Shown here: positions 41,804 through 50,786 of the stretch, in pieces | Numbering within the stretch: the first letter of the stretch is position 1 | Layout: every line of letters starts with the position of its first letter | Assembly (NCBI RefSeq): GCF_004353905.1 | Contig: NZ_SMOD01000002.1 | Span: 186,001-250,000 of the forward strand | Length of the DNA: 64,000 bases | Direction: 5' to 3' | DNA from: Paraburkholderia guartelaensis | GTDB taxonomy: Bacteria > Pseudomonadota > Gammaproteobacteria > Burkholderiales > Burkholderiaceae | Made by a program: the position numbers and the translations under genes | Notes under the pieces: model-generated | What the model saw: the letters and a program-made list of their open reading frames with translations, nothing else | Told to the model about the DNA's origin: nothing | The model's database searches: none

Positions 41804-42874
41804 ATGCAAATGCGCTGTTACTGCGTTATCCATCATGGCAAGCCGCTCGAGCTGGTCGAGCGCGACGTGCCCGAGCCCAAAGGCACCGAGGTCTTGCTGC
41901 GCGTGAAGGCCGCTGGCCTGTGCCACTCCGATCTGCACATCTGGGAGGGCTATTACGACCTGGGCGGCGGCAAGAAACTCTCGCTCGCCGATCGCGGCAT
42001 CAAGCTGCCGCTCACGCCGAGCCATGAAATCTGCGGCGAGGTCGTGGCACTTGGCCCCGACGCGCAAGCCGCGTCGGAAGCGCTCGCGAAGGGCACGTCG
42101 GCAGTCGTGCATCCGTGGATCGGCTGCGGCGCATGCGCGGCCTGCAATCGCGGCGAAGAGAACATCTGCTCGAAGCCGCAGTCGCTTGGCGTGCTGCGCG
42201 ACGGCGGCTTTGCGGATTACGTGATCGTGCCGCATCCGCGCTACCTCGTGGATCTCGCCGGCCTCGATCCCGTGAAGGCCGCGCCGCTCGCCTGCGCGGG
42301 CGTGACGACGTATTCGGCGGTGAAGAAGTTCGGCGCGCGTATCCACGAAGGCCCCGTGGTCGTGATCGGCGCGGGCGGGCTTGGCATGATGGCGCTCGAA
42401 GTGCTCAAGGCGATGGGCGCACAAGGCGCGATCGTCGTGGACGTGGACCCCGCCAAGCGCGAAGCCGCGCTTGCGGCGGGCGCGCTCGCTGCCATCGATG
42501 CGCGCGCGGACGACGCCGTGCAACAGATCATCGCAGCAACGGGCGGCGGCGCACGCGCGGTGCTCGATCTCGTGGGCGCGACACCCACCGTCAAGCTCGC
42601 ACTCGACTCCTGCGGGCGCGGCGGTCACGTGGTGATCGTCGGGCTCATGGGCGGCGACCTCACGCTCTCGCTGCCCATCATCCCGATGCGGCCGCTGAGG
42701 ATCGAGGGCAGCTACGTGGGCACGCTGCCCGAGCTGCGCGAACTCGTGACGCTGATGCGCGAAGGCAAGATGCAGCCCTCGCCCGTCTCCACGCGGCCGC
42801 TCACGGAAATCAACGAGGCGTTCGAAGCGCTCGTGCAAGGCAAGGTGGTCGGGCGGCAGATACTGGTGCCCTGA
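41804..42874 (+). CDS. Zinc-dependent medium-chain alcohol dehydrogenase
   Basis: A 356-residue NAD(P)-dependent dehydrogenase. The catalytic zinc ligands are Cys in AAGLCHSDLHIWEG and His/Glu in TPSHEICGEV (usual GHE, here SHE). The structural zinc lobe has four Cys in GCGACAACNRGEENIC. The Rossmann motif is VVIGAGGLGMMAL, and the following VDVDPAKREAA suggests NAD+. The closest style is the Burkholderia alcohol/6-hydroxyhexanoate-type dehydrogenases. GGAGA upstream supports the first ATG. It is divergent from the MarR regulator, so control by an alcohol, aldehyde or aromatic ligand is plausible. Confidence 0.88.
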   Translation: MQMRCYCVIHHGKPLELVERDVPEPKGTEVLLRVKAAGLCHSDLHIWEGYYDLGGGKKLSLADRGIKLPLTPSHEICGEVVALGPDAQAASEALAKGTSAVVHPWIGCGACAACNRGEENICSKPQSLGVLRDGGFADYVIVPHPRYLVDLAGLDPVKAAPLACAGVTTYSAVKKFGARIHEGPVVVIGAGGLGMMALEVLKAMGAQGAIVVDVDPAKREAALAAGALAAIDARADDAVQQIIAATGGGARAVLDLVGATPTVKLALDSCGRGGHVVIVGLMGGDLTLSLPIIPMRPLRIEGSYVGTLPELRELVTLMREGKMQPSPVSTRPLTEINEAFEALVQGKVVGRQILVP

Positions 42875-43159
42875 TGCGTTTCATCGCGCGCGGCCTGGTT
42901 CGGCGCGCGCGATAGAAAATCATTCGGAATTCGAATCAATCGGAGAGATCGACCCACGGCGTCGATAACCCTCCTGCGCGCGCAAGCGCCCGAAACGTCC
43001 CCTTGCGGTCTACCCCGGGCGCTCGCTCCATTTTGCAAGCCATCTGCAAGCTTTTGCGGGCCAGATGCACCTATCGCCCGAATAAGCGCACCGGATGCGC
43101 TCAATTCGCGCCGTTGACTGCGCACGAGCTGTCGTAATCTCGACACTGCCGCATAGTCC
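42875..43159. other. Intergenic region before the TPR protein
   Basis: About 285 bases. The only structures seen are the small dyad ATTCG-GAATT-CGAAT at 42922-42936 and a GC-rich remainder. No gene, sRNA or terminator with a T run was identified. Confidence 0.35.
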
Positions 43160-45337
43160 GTGTCGCCCACGCGCCGCGCCCCGTCTCTTACGATTTTCAC
43201 TGTGACCATTTCGACGCCCTTCGCGCCCGCCCTCGACGACATCCTGCGTGAAGCCAATGCGCACTGCGAAGCGCACCGCTTTGCCGACGCGCTCGCATTG
43301 CTCGAACCGCATGTCGGCGGCCAGCACGGGGCAACGGACGACGCCGCGCTCGCGCCGGCGCTCAATCTCGCGGCCCTGAGCGCAATGGGCACGGGCGACG
43401 CGGCGCGCGCCCAGGCGTTGTGGCAGCGCTGCCTCGCGGCAAAGCCCGACTTCGCGCAGGCATACAACGGTCTCGCCGCACTCTTTGCGGCGCTCGGCGT
43501 CCTCGACCAAGCCCAGGCGCTCTATGAACGGTTGCTGAGCCTCACGCCCGCCGATGCCGACGCGCGCAGCAACCTGGGCGTCGTCCTCCAGCGCCAGGCG
43601 CGCCACGCAGAAGCCGAAGCCGCTTTTCGCGCCGTGCTCGCTGACTGCCCCACTCACGCCGACGCCCACTACAACCTCGGCCTCCTGCTGCAAGGACAAG
43701 GCCGCCACGCAGAAGCCGAAAGCGCGCTTCGTGCCGCCATCGCTGCGAATGCGCGCCATGCGAAGGCGTACAACGCGCTGGGCACACTACTGCGGGACAA
43801 GTCGCGCGGCGACGAAGCCGCCGAGGCCTTTCGCCAGTCCCTGCTGATCCACCCGCAGTATCCGGAGGCGCTCAACAATCTCGCCACGCTGCTCAAGGCA
43901 TCCGGCAAGCTCACCGAAGCGGAACTCGCGGTGCGCCTCGCGCTGCAGATTCGCCCCAATTTTGTCGATGCGCTGAACAACCTCGGTTGCGTGCTCACCG
44001 ACCTCAAGCGCGTGCCCGAGGCGGAGGCGGCTTTCCGCCAGACGCTCGCACTCGCGCCGAACCACGCCGAAGCGCAGTACAACCTCGGCGTCGCGCTGCA
44101 TACGCTCGAGCGGATGCCCGAGGCCGAAGCGGCGTATCGCGAGACGCTGCGCCGCCTGCCGGGCCGCGTCGAGGCTTATAACAATCTCGCCTGTGTGCTG
44201 ATGGCGCTCGGCCGCCGCGCCGAAGCGCTCGATGTGCTGCACGAAGCCATTGCCGTGCGGCCCGATTTCGCCGAGGCGCACTTCAATATCGCGAGCCTGC
44301 ACAAGGAATACGGCCGGCTCGACGAAGCGGAAGCCGGCTACCGCCGCGCGCTCGACGCGAACCCGGAATACGGCGACGCGAAATTCCGCCTCGCCACGCT
44401 GCTCATCAGCATGGGCCGCTTCGAAGAAGGCTTCGCGCGCTACGAATGCCGCTACACCATGCCCGGCTTCGTGCATCACGCGACGCAACGTCTGCTGCAG
44501 TGTCCCGGCTGGCAGGGCGAGCCGCTCGCCGGCAAATCGCTGCTGCTGTGGCAGGAAGACGGCCTCGGCGACATGCTGCAATTCGGTCGCTATGCGCGCG
44601 TACTCAAGGCACAGGGCGCGGCGCACGTCGCGTTCGCCTGCCAGCCGCCCCTGCAGCGGCTCTTTCGCGGCGTGGAAGGCATCGACATCGTGCTCGACCA
44701 TGAAGCCGGCGCGGCCGCATCCGGCCAGTTCGACTGCTGGGTGAGCCCGATCAGCGTGCCTCACCGCCTGGGCACGACGCTGGAGACAATCCCCGCGCCG
44801 CTCGTCTACACGCCCGAGCCGGCGCTCGTCGAGCACTGGGGCGAGCGCCTCGCCGCGCTCTCGCCGGGCCCGCGCATCGGCATCATCTGGAAGGGCAACC
44901 CGAAGCATTTCAACGACGCGCACCGCTCGCTGCCCTCGCTTGCCGCGCTCGCTCCGCTCTGGAACCTGCCGGGCGTGCAGTTCGTGAGCCTGCAAAAAGG
45001 TCAGGGAGAAGACGAAGCGCAGAATCCGCCTGCAAGCCTGCCGCTGCTGCATCTGGGCACCGACGTGCGCGATTTCGTCGATACCGCGGCGATCATCGCG
45101 CAGCTCGATCTCGTGATTTGCGTGGATACGTCCACGGCGCATCTGGCGGCGTCGCTCGGCAAGCCGTGCTGGGTGCTGCTGCCGCAGTACGACCTGGACT
45201 GGCGCTGGATGCACGAGCGCGAAGACTCGCCGTGGTATCCGGGCACGATGCGCCTGTTCCGCCAGCGCATGAACGAAGCATGGAGCGCCGTTGTGGAGCG
45301 CGTGCGCGTGGCGTGTGCGGAGCGCTTCGGCGTTTGA
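43160..45337 (+). CDS. TPR-repeat protein with C-terminal glycosyltransferase-like (GT9/GT41-type) domain
   Basis: A 725-residue protein. Residues ~25-430 hold about eleven tetratricopeptide repeats with the usual 34-residue spacing and pattern (AYNGLAALFAALGVLDQAQALYERLL; AHYNLGLLLQGQGRHAEAE). The C-terminal third (~450-725) resembles a glycosyltransferase fold of the GT9/GT41 type (WQGEPLAGKSLLLWQEDGLGD; IGIIWKGNPKH; DTSTAHLAASLGKPCWVLLP). In bacteria such proteins glycosylate cell-surface or flagellar targets, or act as scaffolds. The start is one of two GTG codons (43160 or 43202), neither with a clear ribosome site. The target is unknown. Confidence 0.83.
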   Translation: MSPTRRAPSLTIFTVTISTPFAPALDDILREANAHCEAHRFADALALLEPHVGGQHGATDDAALAPALNLAALSAMGTGDAARAQALWQRCLAAKPDFAQAYNGLAALFAALGVLDQAQALYERLLSLTPADADARSNLGVVLQRQARHAEAEAAFRAVLADCPTHADAHYNLGLLLQGQGRHAEAESALRAAIAANARHAKAYNALGTLLRDKSRGDEAAEAFRQSLLIHPQYPEALNNLATLLKASGKLTEAELAVRLALQIRPNFVDALNNLGCVLTDLKRVPEAEAAFRQTLALAPNHAEAQYNLGVALHTLERMPEAEAAYRETLRRLPGRVEAYNNLACVLMALGRRAEALDVLHEAIAVRPDFAEAHFNIASLHKEYGRLDEAEAGYRRALDANPEYGDAKFRLATLLISMGRFEEGFARYECRYTMPGFVHHATQRLLQCPGWQGEPLAGKSLLLWQEDGLGDMLQFGRYARVLKAQGAAHVAFACQPPLQRLFRGVEGIDIVLDHEAGAAASGQFDCWVSPISVPHRLGTTLETIPAPLVYTPEPALVEHWGERLAALSPGPRIGIIWKGNPKHFNDAHRSLPSLAALAPLWNLPGVQFVSLQKGQGEDEAQNPPASLPLLHLGTDVRDFVDTAAIIAQLDLVICVDTSTAHLAASLGKPCWVLLPQYDLDWRWMHEREDSPWYPGTMRLFRQRMNEAWSAVVERVRVACAERFGV

Positions 45338-45364
45338 GTATTCGCGGAGCTTAGGGGGATGAGA

Positions 45365-45382
45365 GAGGCGCTCGCGCGCCTC
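45365..45382. terminator. Possible shared hairpin between convergent genes
   Basis: GAGGCGC-TCGC-GCGCCTC, perfect seven-base arms, sits between the convergent TPR gene and the small gene at 45381, touching the latter's stop codon. No T run is present on either side, so a terminator role is uncertain. Confidence 0.35.
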
Positions 45383-45599
45383 AATCCCAGATGTTGCGGA
45401 ACGCCACTGCGGTGATCACCGGCACGCACATGACGAGCGGAATGGCGAAGTACGGAATCTCCAGATCGACGACCCACTTGTAGACGATCCAGCCGATACC
45501 CAGCGCGAGCGTAAGCACGCCCACGAGCGCGGTGAGGGTGTTCAGCAGCCACTTGGGCGGCTGCTTGCGCGCGGGTTTATTCTCGGGTGACGGGTTCAT
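45381..45599 (-). CDS. Small two-helix membrane protein
   Basis: A 72-residue protein, MNPSPENKPARKQPPKWLLN then two hydrophobic segments (TALVGVLTLALGIGWIVYKW and IPYFAIPLVMCVPVITAVAF). The composition and Lys/Pro-rich N-terminus suggest an inner-membrane protein with a cytosolic start. I do not recognise a family. The frame extends upstream to 45710, but the internal Met has the better protein-like composition after it. No operon partner is clear. Confidence 0.6.
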   Translation of the reverse strand: MNPSPENKPARKQPPKWLLNTLTALVGVLTLALGIGWIVYKWVVDLEIPYFAIPLVMCVPVITAVAFRNIWD

Positions 45600-45740
45600 G
45601 GCGGCGGCGAAAGGCGAAAACGTCTCGATCCGGAGGGCGAATGACGGGTATTTTACTCTCAGAGATGCCCGGCGATTGACCCACGCCACAATAGACATTT
45701 GCATGGACATCGCCGCTCGAACCTGAGCGGATCGTCACGG

Positions 45741-46022
45741 TTAGCCTCGGGCCGTCATGCCCCGGCGCTTTGTCCAGTAGTAGCGCCAGATTTTGACGAT
45801 CGTCGCATATAGAAAAAGCGTAACGACGAGTTCTGCAATTAGCATCACTGGAATGTAGAGATCGTCCGGATCCCGGATACCCATGCGGTTTGAAACAGAT
45901 AGCCACACGGAAAGCTGGCGCTCAGGCATCCGCAGCGGATACGTATGGACATAGCGAACGGAAAGCAAAAACAAACTGACGAACAATGTCACTTTGGCGA
46001 GCCTACGGGCAAGTGTCGCCAT
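45741..46022 (-). CDS. Candidate immunity protein of the orphan T6SS effector
   Basis: A 93-residue membrane protein: first helix ~8-26 (KVTLFVSLFLLSVRYVHTYP) and a second at ~58-78 (IPVMLIAELVVTLFLYATIV), with the 30-residue loop between them (RMPERQLSVWLSVSNRMGIR) probably in the periplasm. The gene starts 20 bases inside the end of the effector gene, with GAGG upstream, as expected for an immunity gene. Its role is inferred from position: a membrane-bound antidote protecting against a periplasmic cell-wall enzyme. I recognise no domain. Confidence 0.6.
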   Translation of the reverse strand: MATLARRLAKVTLFVSLFLLSVRYVHTYPLRMPERQLSVWLSVSNRMGIRDPDDLYIPVMLIAELVVTLFLYATIVKIWRYYWTKRRGMTARG

Positions 46023-46521
46023 ATGCTATTACCTCGATGGTTCCATAAGCGCGAAGCCCCGAGTTACGAGCCGAGACGGCAGGTGTGTGCAACAGAGCCT
46101 GCCGGATCCTCGCGAAATCGGCATAACTCGGCAAAGTGATGCAGCCTAACGAGATACCGCGGCCTCCAGCCGGATGCAAGCGGAAGTGCCCGCGCTCTAT
46201 GCCTTTAACCCAGGTGAAATCGTCAATCTTGTCGTCGTCTCGGTAAAGCGCGAACCACTCTGAATGATGAGAAGGGATACCAGTGACGGTATTCCACGCA
46301 TCTTTGGTCCAGGTCCAGGCCTGCGACCCGACTCCACCTTTAGGCCGGTCCACTATCCAGTATCGACCGGAAGGGATCGGACCGTTGTCCGGAATTGCCG
46401 TACACCCTCCCCGGTTACGATATATACCGTTACCCGAGAATGCACTAAACGTTCCGACTCCGCAAATCGCCAAAGGCGAGAAAGGCGCGTCGTTCACGAG
46501 GAACTTCCCTTGCAGGGCCAT
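46003..46521 (-). CDS. L,D-transpeptidase-like (Tlde1/DUF2778 type) T6SS effector
   Basis: A 172-residue protein. The N-terminal part (CGVGTFSAFSGNGIYRNRGG; AIPDNGPIPSGRYWIVDRP) and the C-terminal catalytic region (HFRLHPAGGRGISLGCITLPSYADF, in two parts with key His and Cys) match DUF2778/Tlde1 proteins, periplasmic peptidoglycan-modifying toxins with an L,D-transpeptidase-like His/Cys active site delivered by type VI secretion. No signal peptide is present, consistent with delivery by Hcp, encoded directly upstream (20-base gap). The downstream gene overlaps and probably encodes its immunity protein. GGGAGAGG supports the start. Confidence 0.8.
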   Translation of the reverse strand: MALQGKFLVNDAPFSPLAICGVGTFSAFSGNGIYRNRGGCTAIPDNGPIPSGRYWIVDRPKGGVGSQAWTWTKDAWNTVTGIPSHHSEWFALYRDDDKIDDFTWVKGIERGHFRLHPAGGRGISLGCITLPSYADFARIRQALLHTPAVSARNSGLRAYGTIEVIAYGDTCP

Positions 46522-46540
46522 TTGACGCCTCTCCCAATAA

Positions 46541-47023
46541 TCAGCGCTCAGTCCATGCGTCGGTGTGTTTTATGTTTCCGTCCGTGTAGTGCCACGTGAT
46601 GCGATCGTACATCATGGAAACACATTCAACGTGATTCAGCGCCGATGCTTGTGCTAGCTTGATATTAACCATACCGGGATTGACACCAGTGATTTTCACG
46701 CCCTCCAGGAGCATGATGAAATACACCTCTTCCTTGCCGGCGTCATTTATGCGATACCACTTTATTTCCGCTGATTTCAGCGTTTGCCCTCTAGATACTG
46801 CTTTATAAAGATAAGGGCTGGAGGCATCAAATTCCTTCTCGATCACCATCGGCGCATGCGTGCGCGCACCGGTTACTTTTCCGGCGATGCTGTCCACGGG
46901 AAGGTTGACTCCGTGACTGAAGCTGATGATTTCGATACTCCCTTCACGACTTTCAACCGTCGACGAGCCCCTGATATCTGCGCCACCATCATCTTTAAGC
47001 CATAAATGAGCAGGAATTGGCAT
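46541..47023 (-). CDS. hcp: Hcp family type VI secretion tube protein
   Basis: A 160-residue Hcp protein. It has the family opening MPIPAHLWLKDDGGADIRGS, the IEIISFSHGVNLPVD and THAPMVIEKEFDASSPYLYKAVSRGQTL block, and IKWYRINDAGKEEVYF, followed by ITWHYTDGNIKHTDAW at the end. Hcp hexamers stack into the tube expelled by the secretion system and can chaperone small effectors in their lumen. It heads a three-gene unit with the toxin and candidate immunity gene. No other T6SS structural gene lies in the window, so this is an orphan Hcp module. The composition is more AT-rich than its neighbours. Confidence 0.88.
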   Translation of the reverse strand: MPIPAHLWLKDDGGADIRGSSTVESREGSIEIISFSHGVNLPVDSIAGKVTGARTHAPMVIEKEFDASSPYLYKAVSRGQTLKSAEIKWYRINDAGKEEVYFIMLLEGVKITGVNPGMVNIKLAQASALNHVECVSMMYDRITWHYTDGNIKHTDAWTER

Positions 47024-47335
47024 ATCGAAATACTCCCTGGAAAAGCGAATGAGCCTCGCGCCACAACCGGGCCATTTGAACAGCCATGCGCGATTAGAAC
47101 GGCGAACCCACACTTCTACCCGAGGGAAGTCTCCTGTGCAATGAAGATGCAATGGGAATTAGGTAAATCGCGCCTTAGCCCGATACAGGTCAAGAAAAAA
47201 ACCTTTCGAGACAGGATTAATCGAGAGGAGGGGCCACCGCACCCGCGGTCTTTACCTCCCAGGTAATCGATTCCCTGCCCGTCGCGCCCTATTCTCGCAA
47301 GCGTCGACCCACCCTTCACGCTCACGAGACCTGCC

Positions 47336-47683
47336 ATGACCGCCTACGCCATTGCCCATCTGCGCGACGTCGAACCTTGCCCCGCCATCGTCGAATATCT
47401 GGAGAAGATCGACGCCACGCTCGCCCCCTTCGGCGGCCGCTTCATCATTCACGGAGGACGCGTGGAGCGGCTCGAGGGCAAGTTTTCCGGCGACCTCATC
47501 ATGATCGAATTCGCGAGCCGCGAGATCGCGCGCGCGTGGTATCGCTCGAGCGCCTATCAGGCGATCCTGCCGCTGCGCGCGGAGCACTCGCGCGGCGAAG
47601 TCTTCTTGATCGATCAGGTCGAGATGCCGCATCGCGCGACCGACGTGCTGCGTCCCGCTCACGAAAACGGCTCCGCAGAGTGA
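47336..47683 (+). CDS. DUF1330 family protein
   Basis: A 115-residue protein of the DUF1330 (NIPSNAP/dimeric alpha-beta barrel) family. It shows the pattern YAIAHLRDVEPCPAIVEYLEKI, FGGRFIIHGGRVERLEG and IEFASREIARAWYRSSAYQAILPLR. The family is of unknown function; some members sit beside redox enzymes. The gene stands alone. Confidence 0.87.
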   Translation: MTAYAIAHLRDVEPCPAIVEYLEKIDATLAPFGGRFIIHGGRVERLEGKFSGDLIMIEFASREIARAWYRSSAYQAILPLRAEHSRGEVFLIDQVEMPHRATDVLRPAHENGSAE

Positions 47684-47840
47684 AAGCATTTCGTTAGCTG
47701 AAGATCGGCAGCGATTGGTTTTCGCACAGCACGTTTGCAAAGGAAATTCATCGCATGCAAACGTTTTCGTGCGTTTCACAATTCTTTCTTCAACGACGGC
47801 GAAACTGTGCGCGACCCATCCCCACAGAACGGATGCGCAC

Positions 47841-48302
47841 ATGAGAATACGCCTTCAAAAACGCGTGTCGACGACCCTGTCGACCGCGGTGCTCGTTGTA
47901 CTCGCAACCATCATGCTCGATGCATGCGGCCCGGGCGACAGCTCGTCGGCCGCTTCGTCGACGCCGGATACCTCGGAAAGCCAGAGCGCCGCAACGCAAT
48001 CGCCATTGGCGAATAGCGCGCGGATCATGCCGTTGCCGACGCCCGACACGAACACGGCGGCGAACACGTTGGCAAACGCGTCGACGAACACCTCGACGAA
48101 CCCGAGCGCCATACCCGCTTATGGCGCGAACGCGGCAACCGCCGCGAACACCGCGAGCGACCCCGTGCAAGGCGCACAGGCGAGCCTCGCCGCCGACAGC
48201 GACCAGGTCACGCCAGTCTTGAGCTACGCGCCAGGAGACAGCGCGCAGACCCAGGCCAGCAACGGCAACGATCCCAGCAGTCCCGCAACATCCAGCCATT
48301 GA
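47841..48302 (+). CDS. Ser/Thr/Ala/Asn-rich putative lipoprotein
   Basis: A 153-residue exported protein. The N-terminus has basic residues, a hydrophobic stretch (STAVLVVLATIMLDACG) and a lipobox LDAC, so Cys29 should be lipidated and the protein anchored in the outer membrane. The mature part is a low-complexity sequence rich in Ser, Ala, Thr and Asn (ANTLANASTNTSTNPSA), with no recognisable domain. It is 78 bases upstream of the phospholipase gene and may be co-transcribed with it. Confidence 0.7.
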   Translation: MRIRLQKRVSTTLSTAVLVVLATIMLDACGPGDSSSAASSTPDTSESQSAATQSPLANSARIMPLPTPDTNTAANTLANASTNTSTNPSAIPAYGANAATAANTASDPVQGAQASLAADSDQVTPVLSYAPGDSAQTQASNGNDPSSPATSSH

Positions 48303-48380
48303 AGCATTGCACCTGCGTGCCCTTGTGCGAGTACGCCGTAGGGCACGACACTCCAACCCCAAGCAGAAAGGTGAGCAACA

Positions 48381-50513
48381 ATGACGTCAAACAGCCGTCG
48401 CCGTTTCCTGCAGACCGTCGCGCAATCGGGCGCCGCCGCCGCAGCGATGACCGTTCTTCCCGAGTCGATCCGCAATGCGCTGGCCATTCCGGCCAATTCG
48501 CGCACGGGCACGATCCGCGATGTCGAGCACATCGTCGTGTTCATGCAGGAGAACCGTTCGTTCGACCATTACTTCGGCCATATGCGCGGCGTGCGCGGCT
48601 ATAACGACCGCCTGCCCATTCCGCTGCCGGGCGGCCTGCCGGTGTGGTATCAGCCTTCGAAGGAAGACGCCACGAAGCCCGTGCTGCCGTTCCACCTCGA
48701 CACGTTCAAGACGAGCGCGCAATGTGTGGGCGACCTCGACCACTCGTGGTATCCCACGCAGTATGCGATCAATAACGGTCTGTACAACCAGTGGCCGCAG
48801 TACAAGACCGACATGACGATGGGCTATTACCTGCGCGCGGACATTCCGTTCCACTACGCGCTGGCCGACGCCTTCACGGTGTGCGACAACTACTTCTGCT
48901 CGCTGCCTGGCCCGACGCACCCGAACCGCTCGTATCTGATGACCGGCATGGTCGATCCGACCGGCACGATGGGCGGCCCGCTGCTCGACAACAACGACTA
49001 CGTGGATGGCGACGTGCCGCCCACGTACCAGGAGCTTTCGTGGACGACCTACCCCGAGCGCCTGCAGGCCGCCGGTATCTCCTGGCAGATCTACCAGCAG
49101 GGCACGAACGGCAGCGACCCGCTGAACGGCAACTACGGCACGAACATCCTGCAGAACTTCGCGAACTTCATCAACGCGCAGCCCGGCTCGGCGCTCTACC
49201 AGCGCGCGCAAACGGTGCGCACCATCGCGGATCTGAAAAACGACGTACTCCAGAACAATTTGCCGCAAGTCTCGTGGCTGCTGCCGCCGGCGGCATTCTC
49301 GGAGCACCCGAAGTACACGCCGGCCTATGGCGCGGAATACACCTCGCAGATCATCGAAGCGCTGACTTCGAATCCCGATGTGTGGAGCAAGACCGTGCTC
49401 TTCATCATGTATGACGAGAACGACGGCTTCTTCGACCATATCGTGCCGCCGCAGCCGCCCACGACGTCCACGCAGGGCAAGTCGACGGTGAGCGTGGACG
49501 GCGAAATTCACAACGTGATCAACCCGGCGGGCCGCGGCGGCAAGTACACCGCCGACGGCCTGCCCTATGGCCTCGGACCGCGCGTGCCGATGACGGTCGT
49601 CTCGCCGTGGACCAAGGGCGGCTTCGTCTGCTCGCAGGTGTTCGACCACACTTCGGTGATCCGCTTCATCGAGGCGCGTTTCGGCGTGCATGAGCCCAAC
49701 ATCACGGCGTGGCGCCGCGCGGTGTGCGGCGACCTCACCACGTGCTTCGATTTCCGCACGCCCGACGCCACGATGCCCACGCTGCCCGACACGAGCAACT
49801 ACATGGCGCTCGCCGACAACCAGTGCTCGGCCAACTCGGCGCCCACGGTGCCGGCCACGCCGCTGCCGATCGATGCGCAGGAGCCCGGCGTGCGCTACGC
49901 GCGCGCGTTGCCCTACGAGCTTCATGTGAACGCGAAGCCCGAAGCGCAGAACAACACGCTTTCGATTACGTTCGCGAACAAGGGCCGCCAGGGCGCGCAC
50001 TTCTACGTGTACGGCACGAACCGCAGCGACGGCCCGTGGCGCTATACGGTCGAAGCGGGCAAGTCGCTCGACGACACGTGGGATCTCACCGTGACGAACG
50101 GCGTCTATGCATTCGAGGTGCATGGCCCGAACGGCTTCCTGCGCCGCTTTGCGGGTACGGCCGCGCAATCGGGTCCGGGTAAATCGGGCCGCGCACCGGC
50201 GCCTGCCGTGACGGCGCACTACGACGTGGCCAACGGCAACCTGTTCCTCAGGTTCTCGAACGCGGGCACGAGCGTCGCGCACCTGAACGTGACCGACAAC
50301 GCCTATGGCGCGCACGAGCGCAATGTCGTCGTGCCGGCCGGCGCGCAAATCGACGAAGTCTGGGTTCTCGCCGCGAGCCATCACTGGTACGACCTCACGG
50401 TCACGAGCCGCGACGACGCGACGTACGCCTGGCGCTTCGCGGGACACATCGAGAACGGCCGGCCGAGCATCAGCGACCCCGCGGCCGTCGCGCCGGTCAC
50501 GAAACTGAGCTGA
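48381..50513 (+). CDS. plcN: Tat-exported phospholipase C, non-hemolytic type
   Basis: A 710-residue secreted phosphatidylcholine-hydrolysing enzyme of the bacterial phospholipase C/acid phosphatase family. The N-terminus has a twin-arginine signal (SRRRFLQTVAQSGAAAAAM). The catalytic core contains VEHIVVFMQENRSFDHYFG, GPTHPNRSYLMTG, LFIMYDENDGFFDHIVPPQ and the metal-site region VFDHTSVIRFIEARFG. The C-terminal ~200 residues form two DUF756-type domains (HFYVYGTNRSDGPWRYTVEAG; YDLTVTSRD). Length and architecture match PlcN of Pseudomonas/Burkholderia. A good terminator follows. Confidence 0.93.
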   Translation: MTSNSRRRFLQTVAQSGAAAAAMTVLPESIRNALAIPANSRTGTIRDVEHIVVFMQENRSFDHYFGHMRGVRGYNDRLPIPLPGGLPVWYQPSKEDATKPVLPFHLDTFKTSAQCVGDLDHSWYPTQYAINNGLYNQWPQYKTDMTMGYYLRADIPFHYALADAFTVCDNYFCSLPGPTHPNRSYLMTGMVDPTGTMGGPLLDNNDYVDGDVPPTYQELSWTTYPERLQAAGISWQIYQQGTNGSDPLNGNYGTNILQNFANFINAQPGSALYQRAQTVRTIADLKNDVLQNNLPQVSWLLPPAAFSEHPKYTPAYGAEYTSQIIEALTSNPDVWSKTVLFIMYDENDGFFDHIVPPQPPTTSTQGKSTVSVDGEIHNVINPAGRGGKYTADGLPYGLGPRVPMTVVSPWTKGGFVCSQVFDHTSVIRFIEARFGVHEPNITAWRRAVCGDLTTCFDFRTPDATMPTLPDTSNYMALADNQCSANSAPTVPATPLPIDAQEPGVRYARALPYELHVNAKPEAQNNTLSITFANKGRQGAHFYVYGTNRSDGPWRYTVEAGKSLDDTWDLTVTNGVYAFEVHGPNGFLRRFAGTAAQSGPGKSGRAPAPAVTAHYDVANGNLFLRFSNAGTSVAHLNVTDNAYGAHERNVVVPAGAQIDEVWVLAASHHWYDLTVTSRDDATYAWRFAGHIENGRPSISDPAAVAPVTKLS

Positions 50514-50561
50514 GCCCAGAGCAAGACGCGGTTTTACGATTTCTTTTCTGTTTCTCTATTT

Positions 50562-50588
50562 GCGGCGCCTTCGGGCGCCGCTTTTTTT
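50562..50588 (+). terminator. Intrinsic terminator after plcN
   Basis: GCGGCGCC-TTCG-GGCGCCGC, a perfect eight-base stem with a UUCG tetraloop, followed by seven T. A textbook Rho-independent terminator 48 bases past the plcN stop. Confidence 0.92.
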
Positions 50589-50786
50589 GCGTATTTGCGC
50601 AGAAATTCCGTTCCGTCTCACAGTGTGGGTAAAAAGGGGCAGCGCACCCTTCTCAATGGCACGCCCTGCAGCATCGGCGATCCAGTGGCACAATGGGCGC
50701 TCCGCATTTTCCGGCGCCCGCCCGCGCGCATTGCCGTGCGCGCGGCGAGAGCCTGTCGTTGAACCGTTGAAAAGGATCGTCCCATC

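Noticed and set aside
47153..47335. Possible small gene between hcp and the DUF1330 gene
   Set aside because: Short frames exist, but none has a ribosome site with protein-like composition. Treated as the upstream region of both divergent genes.
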